Shown: in pieces, positions 5,609 through 5,986 of the stretch
Position numbering within the stretch: the stretch's first letter is position 1
Layout of the letters: each line of letters opens with the position of its first letter
Source: Actinomycetes bacterium
GTDB taxonomy: Bacteria > Actinomycetota > Acidimicrobiia > Spongiisociales > UBA5794
NCBI GenBank assembly: GCA_023336855.1
Contig: JAMBLK010000143.1
Span: forward strand, 1 to 5,986
Reading direction: 5' to 3'
DNA: 5,986 nucleotides
Program-made: the position numbers and the translations under genes
The notes under the pieces: model-generated
The model's database searches: none
What the model was told of the DNA's origin: nothing
The model's input: only the letters and a program-made list of their open reading frames with translations

Positions 5609-5986
5609 CGACACGCATCGCACCCGGAGTCAAAGGCGGCATCGGAACCAGCGTGCTTCGACCCGACGGCGAGCCAAAGGTGACCGGGAACTTCGCATAC
5701 GCATCCGACCTCTCATCGGAGGACATGCTGTGGGGAGCCACCCTGCGAAGCCCCCATGCCCACGCGCGACTCCTGAAGATCGACACCTCTCCCGCCCTGG
5801 CAATGGCGGGGGTACGGGCGGTCCTGACACAGGATGACGTACCTGGTGAGCCGCTGTTCGGACAAGAGGAACAGGACCAGCCGGTGTTCTGCGACGACAT
5901 TGCCCGGTACTGGGGAGAGCCGGTCGCTGTCGTGGCCGCCGAGGACGAGGAGACGGCCAGACTCGCCGCCGCTGCGATCGTGGTCG
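5605..5986 (+). CDS. pucD: Xanthine dehydrogenase molybdopterin-binding subunit (N-terminal part)
   Basis: The first 127 residues of the large Mo subunit; the gene continues past the right edge. Visible are the entry motif LRPDGEPKVTG (18-28), LRSPHAHARLLKID (47-60), GVRAVLTQDDVPG (69-81) and YWGEPVAVVAAED (102-114), all from the a/b-hammerhead domain of xanthine dehydrogenase/aldehyde oxidase large subunits. From memory the opening closely matches actinobacterial 'xanthine dehydrogenase subunit D'. The catalytic Mo-binding half is outside the window, so substrate residues cannot be checked. Start: ATG overlapping the upstream stop (ATGA), with GGAGG at 5596-5600 four bases before. It forms one transcriptional unit with the two preceding genes. 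Confidence 0.92.
   Translation, partial: MTTRIAPGVKGGIGTSVLRPDGEPKVTGNFAYASDLSSEDMLWGATLRSPHAHARLLKIDTSPALAMAGVRAVLTQDDVPGEPLFGQEEQDQPVFCDDIARYWGEPVAVVAAEDEETARLAAAAIVV

Overview
The window is a compact, GC-rich bacterial locus with almost no non-coding DNA. All six genes read as parts of purine or oxidised-purine catabolism built around molybdenum hydroxylases (the xanthine dehydrogenase family). Base composition, ATGA stop/start overlaps, apparently leaderless starts with a TAnnnT box 6-7 bases before the ATG, and close likeness to actinobacterial xanthine dehydrogenase subunits (from memory) suggest an Actinomycetota member. Acidimicrobiia or a related lineage is possible, but that is inference only.

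Layout. On the minus strand, reading leftwards from 2794, lie a small FAD subunit (2054-2794, YgfM-like) and, overlapping it by ATGA, a large protein that runs off the left edge (1-2057). The large protein fuses an N-terminal ferredoxin-like region to a molybdopterin-binding catalytic region, like E. coli XdhD/YgfN. A 102-base divergent intergenic region (2795-2896) follows. On the plus strand are an amidohydrolase of the 8-oxoguanine deaminase type (2897-4261), an 88-base gap holding a long hairpin made of 8-bp units (4262-4321), and then a tight three-gene operon for a conventional heterotrimeric xanthine dehydrogenase: FAD subunit (4350-5150), [2Fe-2S] subunit (5147-5608) and Mo subunit (5605 to the right edge). 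No gap exceeds 300 bases.

How it may work. The deaminase would turn 8-oxoguanine into urate, and the canonical dehydrogenase would oxidise hypoxanthine/xanthine to urate, so both feed one pool. The role of the minus-strand enzyme is unknown.

The most notable observation is that the minus-strand fusion keeps a recognisable double [2Fe-2S] domain in an open frame but has replaced all eight cluster-binding cysteines (S38, T43, A46, A57, S97, S100, D132, E134). The canonical Fe-S subunit 3 kb away keeps all eight. The minus-strand enzyme therefore appears unable to carry the usual Mo-to-FAD electron relay, although it is paired with an FAD-type subunit. This looks like a conserved cluster-less branch (E. 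coli XdhD seems similar, from memory) rather than decay.
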